Shown here piece by piece: positions 51,774 through 60,530 of a DNA stretch of 64,000 nucleotides. The stretch's first letter is position 1. The number at the start of each line of letters is the position of its first letter. A program made the translations under genes and the position numbers. Under the pieces are notes generated by a model, which saw nothing but the letters and a program-made list of their open reading frames with translations, did not search any database and was not told where the DNA came from. This stretch comes from Pseudomonadota bacterium (GTDB lineage: Bacteria > Pseudomonadota > Gammaproteobacteria > Burkholderiales > Burkholderiaceae_C), in NCBI GenBank assembly GCA_020161065.1, contig JAIUPH010000040.1, positions 1 to 64,000 on the forward strand, in the 5' to 3' direction.

Positions 51774-53188
51774 TTCAGCCGCTCGATGTCGGCGAGCGAC
51801 CAGCCGGAGCTGCGCGCGAGCACCGCGCGCTCGGGCACGTAGATGCGGAACATCAGGAAGAACGGCCGGCCCGGCGCGGTGGCGATCCAGTTGCTCTCGC
51901 GCCCGGGCGGCGGCGTGGGCGACAGGTAGAGGTCCACCGTGCCGTCGGCGTTCTTCTGCAGCCTGGGGTTGTACGAATCGAGGCCGACGACCGCCGCCTC
52001 GCGGATGAAGCCGGCGGTGGCCTTGTCGTAGGCGTTGAGCGACCAGAACTGCTGCGTCGGCACGTTCGCCGGCACGCGCAGCCGGTAGCTCGCCGCCCCA
52101 TCGAGCGGCTTGCCCTGCGCGTCTTCGTAGGCCTTGACGTACAGGTTGGGCGCCGGGTTCTTGGGCGCGCCGAAGGCGCCGAAGAAGAGGTAGGCCCGTT
52201 CGTCGACGAGCAGCCGGCCGTCGGCGACGAAACTCAGCCGCGTGCGCACGACCTCGGTGTCGGCCAGCAGCCGCCACTGGCGCACGGGCCAGAAGCGCGC
52301 GCCGGCGCGGCGGAAGCCTTCCACCATGTTGGCGTGCGCCTCGGCCGCGGCGCGGCCGAGCACGGCGTTGGCGGCGGCGTCGGGCTGGAAGGCGGCGCCC
52401 TTGGCGATGCCGAGGCTGCGCAACTGGCCGAGCGGGATCTGGTCGCGCGGCAGCGCCGGCTCTTCGGCCACCATGCGCGCCAGCATCGTGTAGAAGCCGG
52501 CGTCGTAGGGCGCGATGGCCTCGTAGCGTTTGTCGATCATGTCGATGGCGCGCTGCGGCGCCGGCGCGGCCGCGGCGGCCAAGGGGTAGACGCGCAACTG
52601 GCGGATGTAGGCGTTCGAGCCGCTGAAGTCGGCGCTGGCGCCGGCCTTCGGCGACACGCGCATCAGGCTGTAGACGTTGAACATCGCCGACGGCACGGCG
52701 ATGTGGCCCGCCGGCACCTCGCCCTTCCAGCCCGGCGGCAGCAGCAGGTACTTGCCGCCCTGCCCCTTGTCCTGGCCGTCGTCGCCGACGTCGATCAGCG
52801 GCAGGTTCCAGCTGTCGATCAGCGTGCCGAACAGCGCCACGTCCCTGGCCGGCGGAACGTCGACCACCACCGGCCCGTCCTTCAGGTTGGCGAAGAACAT
52901 CACGTACAGCGTCGAGTTGTTCGGCGTCGTCGTCTGGTTCTTCCAGTCCGAAGGCCGCGACCAGTAGATGAGGTCGTTGTACTGCGCGCCGGCGTCGCGG
53001 AAATAGGCTTGGCGCATGGCGTCGAAGTTGACCAGCGGCATGCCCCAGAGCGCGGCTTCGACGGCGCGGCGCTCGACGCTGCGCCGCGCCAGGTCGGCGG
53101 GCGACAGGTCTTGCGCCGGGCTCTGGCCCATGGCCAGGCAGGCCAGGGCCAGCACGGCACAGCGGCCGAGGGTTCGGGTGAGGTTCAT
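51770..53188 (-). CDS. Secreted DUF1254/DUF1214 protein
   Basis: 472 residues with a signal peptide (CAVLALACLAMGQSPAQ), then DUF1254 (VEAALWGMPLVNFDAMRQAY, NNSTLYVMFFANLKDGPVVV, about 35-180) and DUF1214 at the C-terminus (QQFWSLNAYDKATAGFI, LQKNADGTVDLYLSPTPPPG, NWIATAPGRPFFLMFRIYVP, about 350-455). The two domains are regularly found together, but no reaction is established. It should be periplasmic or outer-surface located. ATG 53188. It sits between a lipoprotein gene and an SDR gene in the catabolic run, overlapping the latter. Confidence 0.9.
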   Translation of the reverse strand: MNLTRTLGRCAVLALACLAMGQSPAQDLSPADLARRSVERRAVEAALWGMPLVNFDAMRQAYFRDAGAQYNDLIYWSRPSDWKNQTTTPNNSTLYVMFFANLKDGPVVVDVPPARDVALFGTLIDSWNLPLIDVGDDGQDKGQGGKYLLLPPGWKGEVPAGHIAVPSAMFNVYSLMRVSPKAGASADFSGSNAYIRQLRVYPLAAAAAPAPQRAIDMIDKRYEAIAPYDAGFYTMLARMVAEEPALPRDQIPLGQLRSLGIAKGAAFQPDAAANAVLGRAAAEAHANMVEGFRRAGARFWPVRQWRLLADTEVVRTRLSFVADGRLLVDERAYLFFGAFGAPKNPAPNLYVKAYEDAQGKPLDGAASYRLRVPANVPTQQFWSLNAYDKATAGFIREAAVVGLDSYNPRLQKNADGTVDLYLSPTPPPGRESNWIATAPGRPFFLMFRIYVPERAVLARSSGWSLADIERLN

Positions 53189-53243
53189 GGTGAGGGGTCC
53201 TGCAAGCGTGCGACAGCGGTGGGGGGTGTGCGGTGCGGCGTCT

Positions 53244-54872
53244 TCAGCGCCAGTCGCCAACGTTGACGCGCTTGATCGCGAACAGCCCGCCGATCATCAG
53301 GTCGCCGTCTTCCAGCAGCGCGGTGATGCCGCCCCAGGCGTTCCACTGGCGGCCGTCGTCGGGGAACGACCAGCGCGCCTTGATCGCGCCGGTGTTCCAG
53401 TCGAGGCCGACGTACTGGTAGTTGCCGTCCTGCTTGTTGGCCAGGTAGATCAGGCCGCTGCGGATGGAGATCACCGGCACCATCACGTCGGTGTTGTCGA
53501 TCTCGCGGTTGACCCAGGCCTTCTCGAACGACCGGGTGCGCGGGTTCCACTCGAACTTCTGCACGCCGGTCGGCGCCGGCCGCGTGACGCCGGCGGCGAT
53601 GGCGTTGCCCCAGATGTCGTTGGGCACCGGCTGCGGGAACGCGCTGCCCAGCACGACGACGCCGCGGCCATAGATGGCGGGCGAGGGCTCGATGGTGATG
53701 TTGGAGATGTCGGTGCGGATCTGGTCGGCGATGCGTCGCGATGCGGTGCCCGGCTTCTGCACGAAGCCGGGCGGGATCTTGTCGCGCCAGAAGGCCACCA
53801 CCTGGGTGCCCTTGGGGTCGCCGTCGGCGATGATGACCAGCTTGTCGGCGTCGTCGCCGAAGCCCATCAGCGCCGGCGTCGTGCCCGAGCCGCCCGACAG
53901 CGTGAGCGAGCCCGCGGCGGCGGCCTGTTCCGGCGGCATCGTGTTGTAGGCCGACTGCCAGCCGCCGTCGGCCTCGTCGATCGACAGCCGGCTGCCGGTC
54001 CACACCACCTTCAGCATGCGCTTGGAGGTGACGACGTAGATGCCCTGCTCGTCGATCGACAGGCTGTTTTCCACCGTCTCGCCGGGGAAGGGCAGCACGC
54101 CCTTGAGCACGAGGTCGCGGTCCAGCAGGAACAGCGCGCCCTTGGCCACCGCGGCGATGTGGCCGTCGTAGGTCATGCCCAGGCCGACCAGCACGGTCAC
54201 GCTGCGCGCCAGCTCGGGCGGCAGGTCGTCGGCGATGTTCTTGGCCTTGACCACGCGCAGCGGCTGCAGCGGCTGGTTGTCGTCGGTGGACTTCAGCAGG
54301 CGCAGACCGCCGAAGGCGGCGTAGTGGAAGCCGTCCTTGTCGATCATGTTGTAGGCGCCGTTGGGAATGTTGGCGCGCGCGAAGCCGACCTCGGCCATGC
54401 GCCTGGACAGCGCCAGGATGGCGGCGTCGTCGTGCGCGCGGCGCGCGGCGTCGGCCTCGGCCAGCACGGCCTGCAGCGCCGCCGGCCGGCCCTTGTCGAC
54501 CAGCGCTTCGAGGCCCGGGTACGGCAGCAGGCCGACGAGGTCGAAGCGCTCGCCGGTGGCCAGGATCTTGCGCACGCCGTCGAGCCCGGCGGCGATGACG
54601 ATGGTCTGCCCGTCGACCTTCTTCACCGTCGGGTTGGAGGTGAAGACGGCCGGCACGGTCTTCACGTCGGCCGGCTTCAGCTGGCCGCCGCGCGTCGGGC
54701 CGGCATGCGTCACCGCATGGGTGGCCGCCGGGTTGTCGTGCGAGATCGGGTAGACGCTGTCGGTCAGCCAGGGGTTGCGCGCCGGCAGCGGCGGCTGCGG
54801 CCCGGCGCAGCCCGCCAGCGCGGCGGCGGCCAGCACGGCGGCCAGCGAAATGAGGCGATTCGAACGGTGCAT
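53244..54872 (-). CDS. Large lipoprotein of unknown function, possible beta-propeller
   Basis: 542-residue protein with a lipoprotein signal (LAAVLAAAALAGC, Cys22), so anchored to a membrane outside the cytoplasm. I do not recognise a family with certainty. The body has repeated beta-rich segments ending in short turns (TVLVGLGMTYDGHIAAVAKG, GIYVVTSKRMLKVVWTG, KLVIIADGDPKGTQVVAFWR, SGLIYLANKQDGNYQYVGLD, GDLMIGGLFAIKRVNVGDW), a pattern typical of propeller proteins of PQQ/SMP-30 style. ATG 54872. It lies 55 bases upstream of the DUF1254 gene and 47 downstream of the GNAT gene, which suggests an extracytoplasmic binding or hydrolytic step in the island. Confidence 0.75.
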   Translation of the reverse strand: MHRSNRLISLAAVLAAAALAGCAGPQPPLPARNPWLTDSVYPISHDNPAATHAVTHAGPTRGGQLKPADVKTVPAVFTSNPTVKKVDGQTIVIAAGLDGVRKILATGERFDLVGLLPYPGLEALVDKGRPAALQAVLAEADAARRAHDDAAILALSRRMAEVGFARANIPNGAYNMIDKDGFHYAAFGGLRLLKSTDDNQPLQPLRVVKAKNIADDLPPELARSVTVLVGLGMTYDGHIAAVAKGALFLLDRDLVLKGVLPFPGETVENSLSIDEQGIYVVTSKRMLKVVWTGSRLSIDEADGGWQSAYNTMPPEQAAAAGSLTLSGGSGTTPALMGFGDDADKLVIIADGDPKGTQVVAFWRDKIPPGFVQKPGTASRRIADQIRTDISNITIEPSPAIYGRGVVVLGSAFPQPVPNDIWGNAIAAGVTRPAPTGVQKFEWNPRTRSFEKAWVNREIDNTDVMVPVISIRSGLIYLANKQDGNYQYVGLDWNTGAIKARWSFPDDGRQWNAWGGITALLEDGDLMIGGLFAIKRVNVGDWR

Positions 54873-54919
54873 GCGGTGGTCTCTGGACAGATGAAGCTGG
54901 GGGTCGATGCCGAGCAGGC

Positions 54920-55519
54920 TCAGTGCTGCAAGGCGTCGTCGACGCCGAACATGCGCAGCCGCGACTGCACCTCGGCCACGTCGTGGCTGAGCAGCGCGAG
55001 GTCGTGCGCCTGGCCGTCGTGGTCTTTCACGTGGTCGCGCAGCACCGCCTCGGCGCGGAAGCCCAGCTCCTCGAAGACGGCGATCGCGGCGCGCTGGTCG
55101 ACGGTCATCTGCACCGTCAGCTTGCTCAGGTGCAGGCCGAGCGCGAGCGCGAAGTTCTCCTGGATCAGCGCGCGGCCGAGGCCGCGCCCGCGCCACGCCG
55201 GCGCCACCAGCACGCGCAGTTCGCCGACGTGGCTGGACCACGACAGCGGGTCGACGACGATCGCGGTGCAGCCGACCATGGTGGCGCCGTCGCGCGCCAC
55301 CAGGCTGGTGACGTGGCCTTGCGCCAGCGCGCCGATCCAGGCGTCCAGCACCTTCGGGTGGCTGACGTCGCGGCGCACGAACAGCCGGTCGTGCACCGGC
55401 AGCGTCTTGACGAATTCGGCCAGCGCCGGTGCGTCGGCGGCGGTCATGGTCGCCAGTTCGACGGTCGTGTCGCCGAAGGTCAGCGATCGCGGATAGACGC
55501 GTGAAACCTTGGTGTTCAT
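54920..55519 (-). CDS. GNAT family N-acetyltransferase
   Basis: 199-residue acetyl-CoA-dependent acyltransferase. The acetyl-CoA-binding motif A is VAPAWRGRGLGRALIQENFA (about 110-130), followed by LTVQMTVDQRAAIAVFEELG with FRAEAVLRDHV. The N-terminal 40 residues are less conserved. ATG 55519 overlaps the phaC-like stop by 4 bases (ATGA), so it is translationally coupled to it. Acceptor unknown; its place in a catabolic operon could mean detoxification of an amine or modification of a protein such as the PHA synthase. Confidence 0.88.
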   Translation of the reverse strand: MNTKVSRVYPRSLTFGDTTVELATMTAADAPALAEFVKTLPVHDRLFVRRDVSHPKVLDAWIGALAQGHVTSLVARDGATMVGCTAIVVDPLSWSSHVGELRVLVAPAWRGRGLGRALIQENFALALGLHLSKLTVQMTVDQRAAIAVFEELGFRAEAVLRDHVKDHDGQAHDLALLSHDVAEVQSRLRMFGVDDALQH

Positions 55520-56694
55520 ACGGATCTGCTCTCCAGCCATTGATCGAGTGCGGGCCACATCCGCTTGACGGCATTGGGGCCGGCCACCAGGCTGACGTGG
55601 CCGCCGGGCAGGATTAGTTCCTGCTTGTCGCGCGAGCTGACGCCGGCAGCCAGCGGCTGCGCGCAATCGGGGGGCACCAGGTGGTCGTACTGCGCAATCA
55701 CGTGCAGCAGCGGCACGGTGATGTTCTTCAGCAGCACCGGCCGGCCGCCGACGCGCAGCGTGCCCTCGGCCAGGCCGTTCTTCCAGATCAGTTCCTTGAC
55801 GATCTGGCGGAAGAACTCGCCGGCCATCGGCAGCGTGTCGGCGCCCCAGCGCGCCATCTGCCGGTAGCCCTTGACGTAGGCGTCGTTCCACATGTTGTCC
55901 CACAGGCGGATGCGGCTCGTCATCTCGGCCAGCGGACGGTGCATGTCCATCGCGCGGATGATCAGTTCGGGCGGAATCAGCCCCAGCGTGTTGACCAGCC
56001 GGTCGACGTCGAACGGCGGCTTGTCGGTGCCGGTCATCGACATCGCCAGCGCCGTCTTGCGCCAGTCGGTGGGCGTCGTGAACAGCACCAGGTTCTTCAG
56101 CGGCCCGTCCGGGTTCAGCGCCGCGTAGATCGTCGACAGCACGCCGCCCATGCAGTAGCCGACCAGCGTCACCTCGGTCTCGCCCGAGTGCTGCTGCACG
56201 CGGCGGATGGCGTCGGGGATGAAGTCGAGCGTGTAGTCCTCCAGCCGCAGGTGCCGCTCGTCGCGCGTCGGCGCGTTCCAGTCGATGACGTAGAGGTCGT
56301 AGCCGCGGCCGAGCAGGAACTCGATCAGGCTTTGCCCCTTGGCCAGGTCGAAGATGCTGGCCAGGTTGCTGGTCGCCATCACGAACAGGATGGGCACGCG
56401 GTAGATCTCCGGCGCGCTCGGCTCGTAGTGGTAGAGGCCCAGCGTGCCGCGGCGGTGCAGCAGCGTGCGCGGCGTCTCGCCGATCGGCGGCGCCGCCGAG
56501 CCCAGGTAGGTCAGGCCCTTCAGGCCGCGCTGGATCAATCGATCGGCCTCGGTGCGCAGCCAGTCGGCGGCGCTGGCCGGGGCGGCCGGCTTGGTGGGCG
56601 CCGCCGGCTTGGTGGGCGCCGCCGGCTTGGCCGGCGCGGCGGGCTTGGTCGGCGCGGCGGGGCCGGCCGGCCTGGCGTGTTTGGTCGCGGCCAT
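55516..56694 (-). CDS. phaC: Class III-like poly(3-hydroxyalkanoate) synthase PhaC
   Basis: 392-residue alpha/beta-hydrolase-fold polymerase. The PhaC box GYCMGG puts the nucleophilic cysteine at 181; Asp337 (IAQYDHLVPP) and His366 (LPGGHVSLV) complete the triad. VIDWNAPTRDERHLRLEDY and LWDNMWNDAYVKGYRQM are characteristic of PHA synthases. Length resembles class III PhaC (about 355) plus an N-terminal extension of about 40 residues made of A-P-T-K-P-A repeats encoded by four 18-bp DNA units. The upstream gene encodes a PhaE/PhaM-like partner. ATG 56694 is 2 bases after that gene. It could instead act as an acyltransferase or esterase on island intermediates. Confidence 0.88.
   Translation of the reverse strand: MAATKHARPAGPAAPTKPAAPAKPAAPTKPAAPTKPAAPASAADWLRTEADRLIQRGLKGLTYLGSAAPPIGETPRTLLHRRGTLGLYHYEPSAPEIYRVPILFVMATSNLASIFDLAKGQSLIEFLLGRGYDLYVIDWNAPTRDERHLRLEDYTLDFIPDAIRRVQQHSGETEVTLVGYCMGGVLSTIYAALNPDGPLKNLVLFTTPTDWRKTALAMSMTGTDKPPFDVDRLVNTLGLIPPELIIRAMDMHRPLAEMTSRIRLWDNMWNDAYVKGYRQMARWGADTLPMAGEFFRQIVKELIWKNGLAEGTLRVGGRPVLLKNITVPLLHVIAQYDHLVPPDCAQPLAAGVSSRDKQELILPGGHVSLVAGPNAVKRMWPALDQWLESRSV
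56585..56656. repeat. Four 18-bp tandem units inside phaC
   Basis: GCCGGCTTGGTGGGCGCC occurs twice exactly (56585-56602, 56603-56620) and twice with changes (to 56656). In frame they encode the APTKPA-type repeats at the N-terminus of the PHA synthase. Confidence 0.9.
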
Positions 56695-56696
56695 CG

Positions 56697-57197
56697 TCAG
56701 GCTCCGGCGCGCGCCGCGGGGCGGGCGGTGGCGCGGCTGCGCTTGGCGCGTGCTTTGACGGCCGGCGCTCTGATGGGCGCCTTGATGGGCGCCTTGATGG
56801 GCGCTTCGGTGGGCGCTTTGGTGGGCGCTGCAGCCGTCTTGGCCGCGGCCGCGGCCGCCCCGCTGCCCGGCCGGCGCGTGCGCGGCGGGTGCGCGGCCGC
56901 GGCCGGCTCGCGCGGGGGCAGCAGTTCTTCCAGCTTGTCTTCGACGCGGCGCACCGCGGCGGCCAGGTCGCGCAGTTCGCTGCGGCTGGGCAGGTCCAGC
57001 CGCGCGTAGAGGTCGGCGCGCAGCGACTCGCACACGTGGTGCAGGCCGATCGACACCGTGGCCAGCAGGTCGAGCTTTTGCGCGAAGCCGGGCGAGGCCA
57101 TCATCTGGCGGCTGGTGATCGCGTTGACCCGCGCCTCGAAGCCGTCGAGGCCGCGGCGCAGGACCTGCAAGGGGTCGAGCATCTTCATCACGGCCAT
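56697..57197 (-). CDS. PhaE/PhaM-like PHA-associated protein with basic repeat tail
   Basis: 166 residues. The first 95 are helical: FAQKLDLLATVSIGLHHVCE, then RADLYARLDLPSRSELRDLA followed by AVRRVEDKLEELL; this LxxPSRSEL-coiled coil resembles the C-terminus of PhaE and the coiled coils of phasins and PhaM. The remaining 70 residues are Ala/Pro/Lys-rich (KAPTEAPIKAPIKAPIRAP, then KARAKRSRATARPAARAGA), like the histone-like tails of PhaF and PhaM that bind DNA. Start ATG 57197, 3 bases after the esterase stop, with phaC 2 bases downstream. Far shorter than PhaE (about 350). Assignment rests on pattern and context. Confidence 0.65.
   Translation of the reverse strand: MAVMKMLDPLQVLRRGLDGFEARVNAITSRQMMASPGFAQKLDLLATVSIGLHHVCESLRADLYARLDLPSRSELRDLAAAVRRVEDKLEELLPPREPAAAAHPPRTRRPGSGAAAAAAKTAAAPTKAPTEAPIKAPIKAPIRAPAVKARAKRSRATARPAARAGA
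56772..56831. repeat. Five 12-bp tandem units in the PhaE/PhaM-like gene
   Basis: GATGGGCGCCTT twice exactly, then three variants, contiguous over 60 bases. They encode the repeated K/T/E-A-P tetrapeptides of the basic tail. Confidence 0.9.
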
Positions 57198-57200
57198 GGC

Positions 57201-58586
57201 TCAGGCGCCCGCGGTATCGGCGATGGCGCGCTGCGCGGCGCGCTCTTTCGCATAGGTCTGGATGGCGGCCAGCCGGTCGAGCCGCGCGCCGAGCCGGCGG
57301 CCGACGAACTTCGCCGGCGCCAGCATCGGCCGCAGCAGCCAGCCGCTGGCCGCGCTGGTGCGCGGCGCCGCCAGCCGCGACAGCGTGTCGCACCAGCGGC
57401 CAAGCGCGATCCAGGCCAGCAAGCCCATGCTCAGCCAGTCGGCGCTGTGCTGCGCCAGCGGCGCGCGCTCGCGCGGCGCCGCTGCGTCGCCGATCTCGAT
57501 GGTGCGGTCGGGCGTGGCCTGGCCCTTGAAGGCCGCGGCCAGGCCGGCGCCGATGCGCGCCTGCGCGTCGCGGCCGGCGCCGAGCAGCGAATCGAAGTTC
57601 ATGAAGCCGTGGAATTGGCCGGCGTAGTGCAGCAACTCCACCGGCACGCCGGCGGCGCGCAGCCGCGCGGCGTAGTCCAGGCCGTCGTCGCGGATCGGGT
57701 CGAAGCCGGCGGTGACGATCAGCGCCGGCGGCAGCCCGCGCAGGTCGGGGTGGCGGCGCGGCGACAGCCGCGGATGTTCGGCGCCATGCAGCACGCCGGC
57801 CAGGTGGCGCTTGACGCTGGCGATCGCCGCGGTGTCGAGGAAGTAGCCCTCGCTGTTTTCGAACAGCGAGGGGAACTCCTCGATCAAATCGGTGGCCGGG
57901 TAGACCAGCACCTGCAGCGCCAGCGCCGGGCCGCCGCGGTGCAGCGCTTCCTGCGCCACCGCGGCGCTGATGTTGCCGCCGGCCGAGTCGCCGCCGATGG
58001 CCAGCCGCGCCGGGTCGACGCCCAGCGCCGCCGCGTGCCGGGCCACCCATTCGAGCGCGGCCATGCAGTCCTCGCGGCTGGCGTGCAGGTCGTGCTCGGG
58101 CGCCAGGCGGTAGCGCACGGCGATGGTGACGCAGTCGGCGGCCAGCGCGACGGCGCGGCAGATCGAGTCGGCGGTATCGAGCCCGCCGATCACGAAGCCG
58201 CCGCCGTGGCACCACAGGAACGCCGGCCGCAGCGACGTCGACCGCGTCGGCGTGAAGACCCGCAACTCCAGCGGCCCGCCCGGGCCGGCGATGGTCCATT
58301 CGCTGACGTTGGCCACCCGCGGCCGCCGGCCCATCGCCAGCGCCACCAGGCGCCAGGCCTGGCGCTGGCTGTGCAGCGACCAGCCGTCGGCCGGGCGCCG
58401 GCGCGCCAGGCTCATCCAGCGCAGCAGCGCGCGGCTGGCGCGGTCGGGGCGCGGGTTGCGCAGCGCCTGTGGCATGCCGCTGGCGCCGGCACCTGCCGCG
58501 GCACCAGCGGGCGGCGGCGCAGTGCCGGCGGCCGAGGCGGCGGCCGAGGCGGCGGCGGATCGGCGTGAGGGCTTGGAGGTCTTCAT
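57201..58586 (-). CDS. Alpha/beta hydrolase of the hormone-sensitive lipase family
   Basis: 461-residue esterase. The HSL oxyanion motif is WCHGGGFVIGG, the nucleophile is in GGDSAGGN, and Asp (TAGFDPIRDDG) and His (QFHGFMNF) complete the triad. An N-terminal 70-residue basic, A/S/P-rich segment has no obvious signal peptide, and an extra helical C-terminal region of about 110 residues follows the catalytic domain (from about residue 350), longer than usual for the family. ATG 58586. First enzyme that could release an acid or alcohol from an ester substrate in this island; the gene leads the PHA-related pair by 3 bases. Confidence 0.9.
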   Translation of the reverse strand: MKTSKPSRRSAAASAAASAAGTAPPPAGAAAGAGASGMPQALRNPRPDRASRALLRWMSLARRRPADGWSLHSQRQAWRLVALAMGRRPRVANVSEWTIAGPGGPLELRVFTPTRSTSLRPAFLWCHGGGFVIGGLDTADSICRAVALAADCVTIAVRYRLAPEHDLHASREDCMAALEWVARHAAALGVDPARLAIGGDSAGGNISAAVAQEALHRGGPALALQVLVYPATDLIEEFPSLFENSEGYFLDTAAIASVKRHLAGVLHGAEHPRLSPRRHPDLRGLPPALIVTAGFDPIRDDGLDYAARLRAAGVPVELLHYAGQFHGFMNFDSLLGAGRDAQARIGAGLAAAFKGQATPDRTIEIGDAAAPRERAPLAQHSADWLSMGLLAWIALGRWCDTLSRLAAPRTSAASGWLLRPMLAPAKFVGRRLGARLDRLAAIQTYAKERAAQRAIADTAGA

Positions 58587-58617
58587 GGGTCTTGCCGTGG
58601 TGAAAACGAAATGGCGT

Positions 58618-59388
58618 TCACAGCGACGCGGCGAGATGGCCACCGTCGACCGTGATCAAGGCGCCGGTCATCCAGGCCGATGCCGGCGTGGCCAGCAGCA
58701 GCAGCGTGCCGTCGAGGTCTTCCGGCCGGCCCATGCGCTGCAGCGGAATGCGGCGCACGAAGGCCTCGCCCTCGGGCATCGCGGCCAGGCCCGCGGCCAT
58801 GCCGGCGTCGATGTAGCCGGGCGCCAGCGTGTTGACGCGGATGCCCAAGCGCGCCCACTCCAGCGCCAGCGCGCGTGTCATGTGGATCACCGCGGCCTTC
58901 GAGGCCGAATACGCCGCGGCACCGGCGAGCACGCGGTCGCCCATCACCGAGGCGATGTTGACGATGCTGCCGCCGCGCCCGGCCGCCTTCCAGCGGCGCG
59001 CGGCCTCGGTGCACATCAGCCAGACGCCGCGCACATTGGTCGTCATCACGCGGTCGTAGTCTTCGATGGGCTGCTTGAGCGCCAGCGCATGGCCTTCGTA
59101 GCCGGCGTTGTTGACCAGCACGTCGGGCAGGCGCCCGGCGGCGGCCAGCGCGTCGAAGGCGGCCTCCACCGAGGCGGGGTCGCCGACGTCGAGCTCGATC
59201 GCGCTGGCGCCGGCGGCACCGAGGGCGGGCAGTTCGGCGGCCAGTGCGTCGAGCTTGTCCTTGCGCCGCGCGGCGATCACGACCTCGGCACCGCAGCCGG
59301 CGGCCAGCCGGGCGAAGTGTTCGCCCAGGCCCGACGAGGCGCCGGTGATCAGGATGCGGCGGCCGGCGAGCATGGCACCGAGGTTCAT
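58618..59388 (-). CDS. Short-chain dehydrogenase/reductase (second of the island)
   Basis: 256-residue classical SDR: TGASSGLGEHFARLAA cofactor motif (about 15-30), NNAGYEGHAL, the Ser of NIASVMGD, catalytic YSASK (about 160) and PGYIDAGM. The motif DAGMAAGLAAMPEGEAFV replaces the usual T-rich loop. ATG 59388, 31 bases before the esterase gene. It is not closely similar to the SDR at 51006-51773, so they probably oxidise different intermediates. A 3-hydroxyacyl-CoA dehydrogenase or a cyclic-alcohol dehydrogenase role fits the context. Confidence 0.93.
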   Translation of the reverse strand: MNLGAMLAGRRILITGASSGLGEHFARLAAGCGAEVVIAARRKDKLDALAAELPALGAAGASAIELDVGDPASVEAAFDALAAAGRLPDVLVNNAGYEGHALALKQPIEDYDRVMTTNVRGVWLMCTEAARRWKAAGRGGSIVNIASVMGDRVLAGAAAYSASKAAVIHMTRALALEWARLGIRVNTLAPGYIDAGMAAGLAAMPEGEAFVRRIPLQRMGRPEDLDGTLLLLATPASAWMTGALITVDGGHLAASL

Positions 59389-59459
59389 GTCGTTGGTCCT
59401 TGCGGTGGGTGGTTGCGTGGCGCTGCGGGTGGGGGTGCGGATGCCGGGGCCGTGCCGCC

Positions 59460-60506
59460 TCAGCCGTGCGGCGTGACCACGGCGCGGCCCTCGATCTGCC
59501 CCGCTTCCAGCAGGCCGTAGGCGCGCGCGGTGTCGTCGAGCGTGAAGCGCTCGACGCGGGTGCCGATGCGCCCGGCCTGCGCCAGTGCGACGATCTCGCG
59601 CAGCTCGGTCGGCGTGCCCCAGTAGCTGCTGCCGATGCTGGCCTCCAACGCCAGCCGTGCGAAGCTCCAGTCGAGCTTGCCACCGGCCACGCCGATGACT
59701 TCGATGCGGCCGCCGGCGGCCACGCTGGAGGCCGCCAGCTTCAGCGTCGCATCGACGCCGACCAGGTCGATCACCAGGTCGGCGCGCTGCCCGCGGGTGG
59801 CGTCGCGCAGCGCGCGCGACGCCTCGGCATCGGCGACCACGGTGGCCGCCGCGCCGAGCGCGCGCGCCGCGGCCAGCTTGTCGGCGCTGCGGTCGACCGC
59901 GACGATGCGCGCCGGCGACAACACCGACAGCAGTTGCACCGCCATCTGGCCGAGGCCGCCGACGCCGATGACGACGACGGTCGCCCCCGGGCGCAGCCGC
60001 TGCAGGTTGCGGCGGATCGCGTGGTACGGCGTCAGCGCGGCATCGGTCAGCGGCGCCGCCTGGCGCGGGTCGAGATCGCCCAGCGGCAGCAGCTGGCGCG
60101 CCGACTTCACCAGCATGTACTCGGCCAGCGCACCGTTGACGCCGAGCCCCAGCGCCGGGCCGCTGGCGGCATGCACCTGGCAGCGATGGTCCAGCCCGGC
60201 GTGGCAGGCGGCGCAATGGCCGCAGCCGAAGATCGGGTAGACGATCACCGGCTGGCCGCGCTCGAAGCCGTGCACGCCGGCGCCCACCGCCTCGACCCAG
60301 CCCGCGGGCTCGTGCCCCAGCGTGAACGGCACGTTGTCGTTGAGGTAGGGCACGTGCGCGAAGTCGCCGTGCATGAAGTGCAGGTCGGAATGGCACAGCC
60401 CGGCGCCGCCCACCTTGATGAGCACCTCGCCCTGCCCGGGCGCCGGCTGCGCCACGCTGCGCAACTCGCCCATGGCGCCCGGCCTGACCAACTGAAATGC
60501 CTTCAT
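59460..60506 (-). CDS. Zinc-dependent alcohol dehydrogenase (MDR family)
   Basis: 348-residue medium-chain dehydrogenase oxidising an alcohol with NAD(P). Catalytic zinc ligands Cys38 (GLCHSDLHF) and His65/Glu66 (LGHEPAG), structural zinc cysteines 95, 98, 101 and 109 (GCGHCAACHAGLDHRC), Rossmann motif IGVGGLGQMA near 176, and a cofactor-selecting VDRSADKL. ATG 60506 with GGAG ten bases upstream. First gene of the ten-gene minus-strand run, divergent from the racemase gene across 243 bases. Its presence argues that the island's substrate enters at, or passes through, an alcohol. Confidence 0.94.
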   Translation of the reverse strand: MKAFQLVRPGAMGELRSVAQPAPGQGEVLIKVGGAGLCHSDLHFMHGDFAHVPYLNDNVPFTLGHEPAGWVEAVGAGVHGFERGQPVIVYPIFGCGHCAACHAGLDHRCQVHAASGPALGLGVNGALAEYMLVKSARQLLPLGDLDPRQAAPLTDAALTPYHAIRRNLQRLRPGATVVVIGVGGLGQMAVQLLSVLSPARIVAVDRSADKLAAARALGAAATVVADAEASRALRDATRGQRADLVIDLVGVDATLKLAASSVAAGGRIEVIGVAGGKLDWSFARLALEASIGSSYWGTPTELREIVALAQAGRIGTRVERFTLDDTARAYGLLEAGQIEGRAVVTPHG

Positions 60507-60530
60507 CGCCTTGTCTCCTCCGATCGTCCG

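Noticed and set aside
56585-56831. Short tandem arrays considered as a possible CRISPR or mobile-element remnant.
   Set aside because: Units are contiguous 18-bp and 12-bp repeats without spacers, in frame, and encode low-complexity A-P-K peptides.
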